In this document: positions 37,992 through 46,325 of the stretch, piece by piece | How positions within the stretch are numbered: the stretch's first letter is position 1 | Layout of the letters: each line of letters begins with the position of its first letter | NCBI GenBank assembly: GCA_946997215.1 | Contig: CAMPUL010000006.1 | Location: forward strand, 1 to 57,480 | Length of the DNA: 57,480 nt | DNA from: Gardnerella vaginalis | GTDB taxonomy: Bacteria > Actinomycetota > Actinomycetes > Actinomycetales > Bifidobacteriaceae | Direction: 5' to 3' | Program-made: the position numbers and the translations under genes | The notes under the pieces: generated by a model | What the model was told of the DNA's origin: nothing | The model's database searches: none | What the model saw: only the letters and a program-made list of their open reading frames with translations

Positions 37992-38050
37992 AGCGAATCA
38001 CGCAAAGCTCAGATACACGCGCCAATACAAGTTAGAATAAAGCGAGAATT

Positions 38051-38674
38051 CTACTGAATAGGCTTGTGGTTTGAAGCTTTTGGAAGATTCTTAATTGTGT
38101 TATACGCTGCGCAGCCTCTAATATCGTTAATCGTAGCTCCAGCAGCAGGAACGTCGGTTTTAGGACGAAGATTGCTAAAAGTGGCTCCTAAAACAACGTC
38201 AATAAGCTTATCTTGACGGTCGTCCATGCGCAAAATAGCGTCCTTAAAATTGGCAACTAGTGTATAAGCTTCGTTAATCGACTGTTTTCCAAAATAAATT
38301 GTTGTGCGCTTAACGCGAGTTTCGCTATTTCCAACTTCGATTAAGTTAAAACCGCGATTTCTAAGGCCTTCTCCAACAGCTCGCGCGAATCCGCGGAATT
38401 TTGTTCCATTTAGAACGCGTATAGAAACAGCACGATTATCTATATAAGACGCTTTATTTTCGTCTTTGTTTTTTACAGCACAAGGCGCTTCTACGCCATA
38501 GTTTGGGTCGACTTCTGGAGTTCTAGGAGCACCAATTCCAAAAAGATGAGATTGCACAATAAGAGCTAGAACAAATGCAATTGCAACTCCGATTGCAACA
38601 GACGATAGCACAAATCGTTTTCTTTGATACATGAACTCTCTTCGGGCTAGTCGCTCGTCGTAAAACTGCGTCAT
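38051..38674 (-). CDS. LytR_C domain membrane protein
   Basis: A 207-residue protein with one membrane helix (about 22-48) and an extracytoplasmic LytR_C-type domain (about 83-185: VSIRVLNGTKFRGFARAVGEGLRNRGF, IYFGKQSINEAYTLVANF). This domain is found alone or at the end of LCP wall-polymer ligases. No LCP catalytic domain is present. Function is unknown; an envelope role is likely. GGAAG precedes the ATG. Confidence 0.82.
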   Translation of the reverse strand: MTQFYDERLARREFMYQRKRFVLSSVAIGVAIAFVLALIVQSHLFGIGAPRTPEVDPNYGVEAPCAVKNKDENKASYIDNRAVSIRVLNGTKFRGFARAVGEGLRNRGFNLIEVGNSETRVKRTTIYFGKQSINEAYTLVANFKDAILRMDDRQDKLIDVVLGATFSNLRPKTDVPAAGATINDIRGCAAYNTIKNLPKASNHKPIQ

Positions 38675-38788
38675 GCTAACTTCCGATCTGTACTGTGTGC
38701 TTGTATTGTGCGCATTGTGCGTGCGTATGCGTATGCATAAGTGTTAGCTATTTTACTTACTATGCATGACGGCGTTTATCAGCGTACT

Positions 38789-39679
38789 TTAACTGTTAAA
38801 AGCTTTGGACAGAGCTAAAAATTCGTCGCAAGTTAAAGTTTCGCCTCGTCTTGTTGAATCAATCTTAGAAAGTTCGTAGGCTTCTTTAGGAACAATGCTC
38901 TTTAGTGCTGCATTTAGCGTTTTTCTTCGCTGTTGGAATGCTGCATCAATAATCTTAAACACTTTTTCTTTTTCTTGCTCGCTGCCTTTTGGATTATCGT
39001 TTCTCTTAAAATACACTAGCGCGGAGTCAACATTTGGAGCAGGCCAAAATACGTTTCTGCCAATCAAACCCGCTTTTTGAGCAGTGCCGTACCACGCCAA
39101 CTTTACGCTTGGAGTGCCATATGTTTTATTGCCAGGCTGCGCACATAAGCGATCTGCAACTTCTTTTTGAACCATTACAAGAAAGCTTGTAAGATTATCG
39201 AATTTTTCTAGAAGAGTAAGAATAATCGGTGTTGCAACGTTGTATGGAAGATTTGCAACAAGTGTAAAATGCGCCGCTCTTGCTAAATCGGGAACGTCTT
39301 GAACATTTACTTCTAACGCGTCTTTAAGAATCACATTAAATCGTTCTAAAGCGTTAGGCATAAACTCTTTAACAGTTTTTGGCAAACGTTTAGCAAGAGG
39401 TGGGTCTATTTCTACAGCAGTAAGATTTGCGCCCGTTTGAAGAATCGCAAGTGTAAGCGAGCCAAGACCAGGGCCTACTTCCATAACAAAATCGTTTGAA
39501 TTAATTTTTGACGCGGCAACGATTTTTTTAACTGTTCCTGGGTCAATAACAAAATTTTGACCAAACTTTTTTGTAGGCGTAATGCCCTCTTGTGCTGCAA
39601 TTGCGCGAATATCGGCTGCTCCAAGAAGGCTGCCTTCTTGATTTTCAATATTATCTTTCGTCAATTTAGTACCATCCAA
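38789..39679 (-). CDS. rsmA: 16S rRNA dimethyladenosine transferase RsmA (KsgA)
   Basis: Dimethylates two adjacent adenines near the 3' end of 16S rRNA. SAM motifs are KKFGQNFVIDPGTV, VMEVGPGLGSLTLAIL (66-81) and the catalytic NLPYNVATPI. The listed start is a TTG 3 bp after the rpfB stop and has a weak ribosome-binding site. A TTG about 18 codons later (after AAGAAGG) is an alternative. The rpfB-rsmA pairing is conserved in actinobacteria. Confidence 0.95.
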   Translation of the reverse strand: MDGTKLTKDNIENQEGSLLGAADIRAIAAQEGITPTKKFGQNFVIDPGTVKKIVAASKINSNDFVMEVGPGLGSLTLAILQTGANLTAVEIDPPLAKRLPKTVKEFMPNALERFNVILKDALEVNVQDVPDLARAAHFTLVANLPYNVATPIILTLLEKFDNLTSFLVMVQKEVADRLCAQPGNKTYGTPSVKLAWYGTAQKAGLIGRNVFWPAPNVDSALVYFKRNDNPKGSEQEKEKVFKIIDAAFQQRRKTLNAALKSIVPKEAYELSKIDSTRRGETLTCDEFLALSKAFNS

Positions 39680-39682
39680 ACT

Positions 39683-41143
39683 TTAATACCATCCAATTTT
39701 TTGTGAATACTTCCAGGCTTCGCTAGGATTTCCATATTTACTTCTAATGTAACTAAGACCCCACGTTATTTGTATTGACGCGTCTTCGTGCCAGTTTGCT
39801 CCCGCGCTCGCCATTTTGTTTGCTGGAAGTGATTGCGGAATTCCGTATGCGCCAGAGCTTTTATTTTCTGCATTCCAACGCCAATTCGATTCTTTTGTCC
39901 ACAATTTAACAAGGTCTTCCCACATTGCGCCAGTCCAACCAAGTTGTGCGCATGCTGCTTGAGCATAGAGTTTTGCTTGTTCTGGTGTTGCGTGAACCAT
40001 GCCGTTTGGGTTATCTGCAGGCGCGGGTGCAGGTGCAGGAGTTGGCGTGGGTGTTGGGGTAGGTGTTGGTGTTATAGCTTGTGAGTTTTCAACAGTTTGC
40101 TTAGAATTTTGCTGATTGTTGTTATTGTTTTGTTGAGTATTTTGATTTTGTGTGCTCTGTTGTGTGCTTTGGTTTTGCGTATTTTGTTGATGCGTATTAG
40201 TTTTTTGTGATTGAGTTTGATTATTTGGTTTCTTGGTTTCTTGTTTATTGATTCGTTTGCTTGGCTTAGATTCGTTTTGAGTTTTAGGAGTAGATTTTGC
40301 GCCAATTGCAACAATTTGATCAATCGATGGCTTAACAATTGACTGCTTTATTAGAGTTGCATTTTGAGCTTTGCCATCTACATAAGTCACGTTATATAAA
40401 TCTATGCGCTCGCCATTTACGCCAGCTTGTTTAATAACACTAGCTCCTATTGCAAGACTTGGGTCGTTTACGTTTACAGTGCTAAATGGAATAACAACGT
40501 TTCTAGATTCTTTTCCATGCGTTACTCTAAGAATGCGAAGCAGTGTTTTTCCGTTTTCTTCGCTAACGGTTACTTGGTCTTCTTTTCCTAAGACTATTCC
40601 TAAAGAATCAAGAATGGAGCTTGCTGGCAGAGTTCCATCTGGAACAACTCTTGTTTTGTTATCGCAAATAACTGTGACTGGTCCTTTTTTGTTAATTGAC
40701 AATCCGCCCGTAAGCTTGTTGTAGATGTTTTGCAAATTAACAGTTATTTTTGCAGCATGATCTGCGTTTGCTTGGAAGAATCCGATTAATTGGTCAATGC
40801 TTGTTGCAACGGTCCAAAATGGTATTGTTACACCGTCTACTGTAATGGATGTTTGATAAGCGCTTCTAACGGTAACAGTTGCGTGATCTGCTAATATGTC
40901 TCCCGAAGTACTAATAACCTGGTCGTGTGTTTTAACTGGTACTTTTTGTTCTTGTAGAAGTCTTTGTGTAGTAGATGCATAAGTTGTTACTACTTTAGTT
41001 TTGCCATTTATGATTAAAGCAATAGATTTACGCGCAGAAAGTGCAAAAATCCCAGTGCTAGAAATAACAAGAGCTAGAACGCATATAAAAACGCGTAGTC
41101 TTCTCATTATTACAAACCGCTGAGGCGTCCATCTGCGTGCCAT
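39683..41143 (-). CDS. RpfB-like protein: DUF348 + G5 + lysozyme-like domain
   Basis: Secreted or anchored wall hydrolase related to resuscitation-promoting factor B. An N-terminal membrane segment (about 10-30) is followed by repeated DUF348-like units (about 35-205) and a G5 domain (about 205-280). A low-complexity linker follows, rich in Gln/Asn/Thr and then Thr-Pro/Ala-Pro (about 290-372). The C-terminal 100 residues form a transglycosylase-like fold with WTKESNWRW (catalytic Glu) and SGAYGIPQSLP. That domain resembles SLT lysozymes more than the classical Rpf domain. AAAGTGAGG precedes the ATG. Confidence 0.86.
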   Translation of the reverse strand: MARRWTPQRFVIMRRLRVFICVLALVISSTGIFALSARKSIALIINGKTKVVTTYASTTQRLLQEQKVPVKTHDQVISTSGDILADHATVTVRSAYQTSITVDGVTIPFWTVATSIDQLIGFFQANADHAAKITVNLQNIYNKLTGGLSINKKGPVTVICDNKTRVVPDGTLPASSILDSLGIVLGKEDQVTVSEENGKTLLRILRVTHGKESRNVVIPFSTVNVNDPSLAIGASVIKQAGVNGERIDLYNVTYVDGKAQNATLIKQSIVKPSIDQIVAIGAKSTPKTQNESKPSKRINKQETKKPNNQTQSQKTNTHQQNTQNQSTQQSTQNQNTQQNNNNNQQNSKQTVENSQAITPTPTPTPTPTPAPAPAPADNPNGMVHATPEQAKLYAQAACAQLGWTGAMWEDLVKLWTKESNWRWNAENKSSGAYGIPQSLPANKMASAGANWHEDASIQITWGLSYIRSKYGNPSEAWKYSQKIGWY

Positions 41144-41638
41144 TCAACCTCACTTTCAATGCAAAACTGAATTTTAATTATAGCAATGATTACAATCAGC
41201 CAAAAATAAGACTATAAGCATATGAATCTAACTTATTAAAAATGCGTTAAGAAGAATCAGTCTTAAATTATAAAACTATAAAATTATAAAACTATAAAAG
41301 ATAAAAGGGGGCAGGAGAGAAGGGGATTTGTCCTGCCCCCACGAGGAGGAGCTGGTTGGGGGACGCTCCATCCTCTTGCTCGGAAACCCTGAGTTGGGGG
41401 AAGGTTCCCGAGTGCTTACTCAAGCGAAGTAATCAGCATAAAGTGTTTTTGTAAGCTTTACGATTCATCATAAAATAAATCTATTTATAATTTATTATCT
41501 TATTATTGTTATTGTAAATTTACTAAAAACTTTTACATGCTTATGACTCATAGTATGCATACAAGTGGATTTTTATAATTCAGACTATTTTTTACTCTGC
41601 TTTTACTTTGCTTTTACTCTGCAAAATGCCCTATAAAA
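41144..41638. other. Intergenic region between rpfB-like gene and tRNA-Thr
   Basis: A 495-bp non-coding stretch. It holds the 6C-like RNA and terminator at 41300-41425. A short A/T tandem stretch (aaaactataaaatt units, about 41268-41300) lies on its downstream side. The AT-rich part 41430-41638 has no open reading frame of note. Confidence 0.8.
41300..41425 (-). ncRNA. 6C-like small RNA (B11 type)
   Basis: Read on the minus strand, two adjacent hairpins each display CCCCCAAC in the loop. The first is 41379-41412 (stem CTCGGGAA/TTTCCGAG). The second is 41343-41375 (stem GAGGA-GGAGC with GCTCC-TCCTC). A 10-bp terminator stem follows (41307-41316 with 41331-41340), then TTTTATCTTTT. Paired C-rich loops followed by a terminator are the hallmark of the actinobacterial 6C RNA. 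A TATGCT hexamer near 41440 is a possible -10 box. Family assignment rests on recall of the motif. Confidence 0.75.
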
Positions 41639-41715
41639 TGGAGCCTCCTGCCGGGATCGAACCGGCGACCTGCCGCTTACAAGGCGGCCGCTCTGGCCAT
41701 CTGAGCTAAGGAGGC
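41639..41715 (-). tRNA. tRNA-Thr (anticodon UGU)
   Basis: Full cloverleaf. The acceptor is GCCTCCT/AGGAGGC, the D stem GCTC/GAGC, the anticodon stem GCCGC/GCGGC with loop CTTGTAA (anticodon TGT), and the T stem GCCGG/CCGGC with TTCGATC. The discriminator is T, followed by an encoded CCA (41639-41641). Confidence 0.97.
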
Positions 41716-41761
41716 GAGTTCTTGCACGCTAATCGAAATCTTTGTGCGCAAAACATTGATT

Positions 41762-41790
41762 AGTGTATCAGCACCCGATGCCAAGTGCAA
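41762..41790 (-). promoter_or_regulatory. Promoter of tRNA-Thr
   Basis: On the minus strand, -35 TTGCAC (41785-41790) and -10 TACACT (41762-41767) have a 17-bp spacer. The predicted start is about 40 nt upstream of the tRNA. Confidence 0.6.
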
Positions 41791-41879
41791 CTCTTCGGCG
41801 CTAACACGCTAATCAATGTTTGGTCAATGTTTAGTAAATATTTGGTCAATGCTCAATAAATGCCTAGTAAACATGATTT

Positions 41880-42818
41880 TTAGTCAATAGGATTTGGCTG
41901 ATCTTTATCTGTTACTTTTGGCATAACACCAGCAACACCAACCTTAGACTTGTCTAATCCAATAGATTTAAGAATTGCATCTGGAGTACTAAGCTTATTC
42001 TTACTAACAGCAACCATATCTAGCAACTTTCCGTTGATAGTGGTTGTTGGTGTTGTCATAGCTCCCTTATTCGCTCCACTAACATTCCACAAAGCCTTGC
42101 GATTTGGAGTGTCGGCATTAATGGCGTTTTGCCAAGCAAGATAATTCCTATTGAATGCTTTGTTTGCCACTTCTTCGCTAACGCCAGCGTTTATAGCTTG
42201 CTCAATCAGCTTTTTGTTGCTAACTGGCTTGTAGGCATCGCCTTCTTCTGGCTGGAAGTCTTCGGCAAAAATGTTGTTAATAAATTGAAGTAAGTGCAAA
42301 GGATTGTCGTCGTTAGAAGAAATGTATGCGATTGCGCCAGTTACGCGTGTTGAATAGTGGTCGCTAGAAATTCGATCCAAGAACGACATTGGGTGAATCT
42401 CAAGGTTGATTTGGCCAGCCTTCATCATTGCAATAAGCATTTGATCGGAATCGCGGTTAAAATTACCGCATCCTGGGCACAGAGGATCGGCATAAACCGC
42501 TATAGTCGGGGCGTTTGGTTCCGCTGTGTTATAGCCGCTTTTACTAATTAAAATTCCGCCTTGCTCGTTTGCGTACTTAGGCTTTTGGCTAGCCGTAAGC
42601 TTTTTAACAGCTCGTCTTGCTTGTTGAGCTTGTTCGGCGTTCTTTTGATTTTGTGCGTTGGTAGCGTTAAGTGCTGTAATTCCTATTGCTGCAATCATGC
42701 CAATTAAAATAGCAACAACAATAATTCCAACAATTGTCTGTTGCCTTAACTCTTTAGCTTTGCTAGCGCGAAGGTCCTGATTCGGTTGATTTTGCGCGCT
42801 TTTGCTAGTATTAGGCAT
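41880..42818 (-). CDS. DsbA-like membrane-anchored thiol oxidoreductase
   Basis: A 312-residue protein with a cytoplasmic basic N-terminus, one membrane helix (29-50) and an exported thioredoxin-fold DsbA-type domain. The redox motif is CPGC (Cys114, Cys117) in VYADPLCPGCGNF. A cis-Pro region, MTTPTTTINGK, lies near the end. It probably introduces or rearranges disulfides in exported proteins. The ATG at 42818 is chosen because GGGGAAGGA lies just upstream; an in-frame start at 42854 has no ribosome-binding site. Confidence 0.88.
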   Translation of the reverse strand: MPNTSKSAQNQPNQDLRASKAKELRQQTIVGIIVVAILIGMIAAIGITALNATNAQNQKNAEQAQQARRAVKKLTASQKPKYANEQGGILISKSGYNTAEPNAPTIAVYADPLCPGCGNFNRDSDQMLIAMMKAGQINLEIHPMSFLDRISSDHYSTRVTGAIAYISSNDDNPLHLLQFINNIFAEDFQPEEGDAYKPVSNKKLIEQAINAGVSEEVANKAFNRNYLAWQNAINADTPNRKALWNVSGANKGAMTTPTTTINGKLLDMVAVSKNKLSTPDAILKSIGLDKSKVGVAGVMPKVTDKDQPNPID

Positions 42819-42901
42819 GCTTATCCTTCCCCTGATCTTGCAAATAACATACATAAGTAAATTAATCTAAAGGAATAGTTTAGATTACGGTATCAACGGG
42901 C

Positions 42902-44656
42902 TTAATTGCCGTCGGTTGCTTGCGATTTTCCCGCTCCGCAAATGGCCCCTGCTCCAACGGCGAATATTTTAGTTTTACCTAATATAAAAGAAATAATCCA
43001 TCCTGCAATAAATCCAATAATGTATCCAATTGAAGTTGGCGAACAAATATCTGGAGCGTATGTTGGCAAAAATAAGCTAATTGACCAAACTTGAACTTTG
43101 ACTAATTGGCTAGATGTGTGGATTAAAATTGGATACACATATGCTCCAATAATGCCTGCTATTGCAAGAGTTAGGACTTTTTTAATCGAGTATGCGATTG
43201 CTTTAATAAAATGCCAAGGTATACTAGCAACTCTTATAAATATGTCTTTTCCGCCAACGGATTCGTTAGCGCGTTTTCTGCGTACACTTGAGCAAACATT
43301 GTACCCGATTGTTGCTGTGATTAGCATAAAAATAGCATTTGCTGCAAGCGCATCTATTGGAGAAATCGCAGCTAGTAAGCTTGCAAGAGTAAGGAATATA
43401 GCCAACACCACTCGCCCACGAAATAAGTATTTATTTACGTTTGGATGCGGATTTTCATCTAACTCAGGCGGCTCAGCAATTTTGGTTGCTTGTTCTGAAT
43501 TTGTGATTTGTTCTGGCTCTGTAATTTGTTTCGTCTCTGCAACTTGTTCTGGGTTGTGCGCGTAGACTTTGGTAATAGATGTGCTAGTGGCGTCTAGCAA
43601 AGATGTTGGCGCGAGATCTATTAAATCCGATTCTGTAGAGTGTAATAAAGTTGTGTTGTCAACATTCTTAGAACCCCACATTTTTCTAGGGTTTTCTGGA
43701 AGTTTTTTTGTTTGAAAAGTCGTGTTAAAATCGTGAGTTTTGGCATTATTAGGTACAGTTTCTCCACTAAAGCTGTTCTCAAAAGGGTAGCTTGAATCCT
43801 GCCAGTCTGTAGGGTTCATGGCATCTTGGAAAATTGCGTTTTCAAGCTGTTCTGGAGTGCATCGCTCGCTTCTTTTAGGATTTAATGCGCTTTTGAACGC
43901 TTGCATTGTTCTTATTGGAAGGCCATTAAGATTTGCGTTCCCAGATGCTGCTCTTTCTAAAACTGCCATTATTGGCTTGGTTCCAAAAACAGGCTTTCCT
44001 GTTGCTGCAAAAGCTAGAACGGCAGCTACGCTCCACCAATCTGTAAGTTCGCTCGATTCTCCACCTTCAATGATTTCTGGAGCAATAAATCCTGGTGTTC
44101 CCATTACAAGGCCAGTTCGCGTAACATGCGATTCGCCCTGTCCCATAGATATTCCAAAATCAACTAAAACGGGGCCTGTAGTGGAAATCATTATGTTTGT
44201 AGGCTTAATATCTCGGTGAATTATGCCAGCACTATGAACAGCTTTTACGGCATCGATTAGTTTGTGCGCAAGTCGTTCTAAATCGCCACCAAAGTATGGG
44301 CCATTAATTGCAACGTCTTCTTTAAGATTGTGACCGTCAATAAGCTCTGTGACTATAAAAGCGATTGAAGCATCAAGCTCCATGTCTACTATTGAGCACA
44401 CGCCTTCGTGGTGTATTTTTTGCAAAGCTAGAGCCTCGCGCCTAAGTCTAAGTCTCGCTTGCTCTTGCGGATTGCTAACTTCGGCAGACTCCAAACTATC
44501 ATCTTCGTTTTCTAGCATCGATGCGCGCAAAATCTTCATTGCGTAAAAATGGCCACCGTCGTCTTGTACTCGCCAAACGGAGCCCATAGCGCCTCCGCCC
44601 AGTCGCTCAATAAGCGTGTATCCGCCAACATTTTGGCCAGAGCGCAAGTCAAACAT
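42902..44656 (-). CDS. Ser/Thr protein kinase with polytopic C-terminal membrane domain
   Basis: A third Hanks-type kinase in the window. The kinase domain (about 10-280) has RLGGGAMGSVWRV, AMKIL (catalytic Lys), GIIHRDIKPTNIMI, VDFGIS and GTPGFIAPE, so it looks active. A Ser/Thr/Gln-rich linker (about 285-410) with repeated EQ(I/A)T peptides follows. The last 170 residues hold about four to six hydrophobic helices, instead of PASTA repeats. The start at 44656 has GGAAG upstream; 44671 is possible. It is separate from the pkn operon and its partners are not evident. Confidence 0.88.
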   Translation of the reverse strand: MFDLRSGQNVGGYTLIERLGGGAMGSVWRVQDDGGHFYAMKILRASMLENEDDSLESAEVSNPQEQARLRLRREALALQKIHHEGVCSIVDMELDASIAFIVTELIDGHNLKEDVAINGPYFGGDLERLAHKLIDAVKAVHSAGIIHRDIKPTNIMISTTGPVLVDFGISMGQGESHVTRTGLVMGTPGFIAPEIIEGGESSELTDWWSVAAVLAFAATGKPVFGTKPIMAVLERAASGNANLNGLPIRTMQAFKSALNPKRSERCTPEQLENAIFQDAMNPTDWQDSSYPFENSFSGETVPNNAKTHDFNTTFQTKKLPENPRKMWGSKNVDNTTLLHSTESDLIDLAPTSLLDATSTSITKVYAHNPEQVAETKQITEPEQITNSEQATKIAEPPELDENPHPNVNKYLFRGRVVLAIFLTLASLLAAISPIDALAANAIFMLITATIGYNVCSSVRRKRANESVGGKDIFIRVASIPWHFIKAIAYSIKKVLTLAIAGIIGAYVYPILIHTSSQLVKVQVWSISLFLPTYAPDICSPTSIGYIIGFIAGWIISFILGKTKIFAVGAGAICGAGKSQATDGN

Positions 44657-45020
44657 GCTCACATCTTCCATAATTCATTATGTTAGTGTGCAGCTATGCC
44701 AATTTGTTTCTTAACACTAAACACGCTATTTTATAAACAAATGTTTAGATATTTACTGTAAAAGTAATCGCGTTTATGAGCCTTTGTTTATACGTGATTT
44801 TTATACTCGACACGCCGAAGTGTTAGAAAATACTGTAATTTTGCTGTTTTTACTGAATAAACATGATATATTAAATCATGGCTCAACGAAGAGAACCTTC
44901 AATGAACCATGTAAGTAAATGTGGACGATTGACGCCGCCGATGTAGGACTTGGGGGTCTTGAGTGCACACCCTTCACAACGGATCGTTCGGCACGTACCT
45001 GCCGATGAAAGGAAAATATC
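44657..45020. other. Region between the kinase and the ABC ATPase gene
   Basis: The first 200 bp are AT-rich with no recognisable gene. From 44867 on there is a -10-like TATATT, the small ORF at 44878-44946, and a GC-richer leader with a hairpin (44989-44993 with 45000-45004) immediately before the ribosome-binding site. Confidence 0.7.
44878..44946 (+). CDS. Putative 22-residue leader peptide upstream of the ABC ATPase
   Basis: A short ORF beginning MAQRREPSMNH and ending RLTPPM, Arg/Pro-rich with one Cys. The ATG is 5 nt after the hexamer TATATT (44867-44872), so the transcript may begin at this codon. The stop lies 74 nt before the ABC ATPase start. Composition is more GC-rich than the AT-rich DNA upstream. 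Whether it is translated is unknown. It could be a regulatory upstream ORF or only part of a structured leader. Confidence 0.4.
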   Translation: MAQRREPSMNHVSKCGRLTPPM

Positions 45021-46148
45021 ATGGCAGAAGTTGTATTTGATCATGTAACTCGAATCTACCCAGGCAACGATAAGCCATCGGTTGATGATTTGAACATGAC
45101 TATTAAGGATGGCGAGTTCCTTGTACTCGTTGGTCCATCTGGTTGCGGTAAGTCCACAACGCTGCGAATGTTGGCTGGTTTGGAAGAGGTTAACAAAGGT
45201 CGCATTCTTATTGGTGGTCAAGACGTTACTACAATGCAGCCAAAAGATCGCGATATTGCAATGGTGTTCCAGAACTACGCATTGTATCCACATATGACTG
45301 TTGCAGACAACATGGGCTTTGCTCTTAAGATTGCAGGCGTAAACAAGGAAGAAATCCGCAAGCGCGTTGAAAAAGCTGCTGAAGTTTTGGATTTGACTGA
45401 GTACTTGGATCGTAAGCCAAAGGCTTTGTCTGGTGGTCAGCGTCAGCGCGTTGCAATGGGTCGCGCAATTGTTCGTGAACCAAAAGTCTTCCTTATGGAT
45501 GAGCCTCTTTCTAACCTTGATGCAAAGCTTCGCGTACAGACTCGTACACAGATTGCAGCATTGCAGCGTCAGCTCGGCGTCACTACCCTTTACGTGACTC
45601 ACGATCAGACTGAAGCTTTGACAATGGGTGACCGCATTGCTGTTATTAAGCTTGGCGTTTTGCAGCAGGTTGGCGCTCCAACCGAGCTTTACGATCGACC
45701 AGCAAACGTGTTTGTTGCAGGCTTCATTGGTTCCCCATCTATGAACATTAACCAGCATCCAGTGGTTGATGGCAAGGCTCAAATTGGCGAAGATTCCATC
45801 ACTCTTCCAGCAGAAGCTGTTGATAAGCTTACGGAAGAAGATAAGGGTCAGATTATTGTTGGCTTCCGTCCAGAAGATGCAAGCTTGGCAACTTCCGACG
45901 ATCCAAACGCCTTCTCCTTAAAGGTTGTAAACGTGGAAGATCTTGGCTCCGACGGTTACATCTACGGAAATATCATCACCGATGGATCTCCAGAAGAAGC
46001 ATCTACAATGATGAGCGATCAGAACAAGCTCACAACGATTCGCGTGAACCCACGTGCGCTTCCAAAGGTTGGTGACGTTGTAAAGATTAAGATTGATCCA
46101 TCCAAGATGCACCTGTTTGCACCTTCTACAGAGTTGCGTTTGAACTAG
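45021..46148 (+). CDS. Sugar ABC transporter ATPase (MsmK/UgpC type)
   Basis: ATP-binding subunit of the CUT1 family that energises oligosaccharide importers. The protein has Walker [10 protein letters not shown] (about 38-46), signature [10 protein letters not shown], Walker [17 protein letters not shown], the H-loop YVTHDQTEA, and a C-terminal TOBE-type domain (about 240-375). No permease or binding-protein genes are adjacent. It is therefore probably a shared ATPase serving several transporters, as MsmK does in streptococci and related genes do in bifidobacteria. GAAAGGA precedes the ATG. Codon use is noticeably optimised, suggesting high expression. Confidence 0.94.
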   Translation: MAEVVFDHVTRIYPGNDKPSVDDLNMTIKDGEFLVLVGPSGCGKSTTLRMLAGLEEVNKGRILIGGQDVTTMQPKDRDIAMVFQNYALYPHMTVADNMGFALKIAGVNKEEIRKRVEKAAEVLDLTEYLDRKPKALSGGQRQRVAMGRAIVREPKVFLMDEPLSNLDAKLRVQTRTQIAALQRQLGVTTLYVTHDQTEALTMGDRIAVIKLGVLQQVGAPTELYDRPANVFVAGFIGSPSMNINQHPVVDGKAQIGEDSITLPAEAVDKLTEEDKGQIIVGFRPEDASLATSDDPNAFSLKVVNVEDLGSDGYIYGNIITDGSPEEASTMMSDQNKLTTIRVNPRALPKVGDVVKIKIDPSKMHLFAPSTELRLN

Positions 46149-46157
46149 CGTTTTCTT

Positions 46158-46184
46158 GGGCACTTGCTTTTGCTTTAAGTGCCC
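46158..46184 (+). terminator. Hairpin after the ABC ATPase
   Basis: An 8-bp stem GGGCACTT/AAGTGCCC with an 11-nt loop, 10 bp after the stop. The T run is weak. Confidence 0.55.
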
Positions 46185-46207
46185 GAGATTTCTGTATAAG
46201 GGTATGG

Positions 46208-46234
46208 CGGGGTTCGCTAGGCGAGCCCCGTTTT
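46208..46234 (+). terminator. Strong terminator after the ABC ATPase
   Basis: A 10-bp stem (46208-46217 with 46221-46230, one G-T pair) and 3-nt loop, followed by TTTT. Confidence 0.88.
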
Positions 46235-46312
46235 CGCATGATTTAGCTTATTTTAGTTTGTAGCTATATTTGCATTTATTCACATTTGGTTATTAGCGTT
46301 CATCTTTACGGG

Positions 46313-46325
46313 TAGACTAGATTTT
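46313..46325 (+). promoter_or_regulatory. Candidate leaderless -10 box of the DUF4032 gene
   Basis: TAGACT (46313-46318) is followed by agatttt and the ATG, a 7-nt gap with no Shine-Dalgarno sequence. The layout is nearly identical to that before dnaB. Confidence 0.5.

Noticed and set aside
44883..45782. A 299-codon open frame on the minus strand antisense to the ABC ATPase gene
   Set aside because: It is antisense to a clearly conserved ABC ATPase with strong codon bias, has no recognisable domain and is Cys/His/Asn-rich as expected for a shadow frame.
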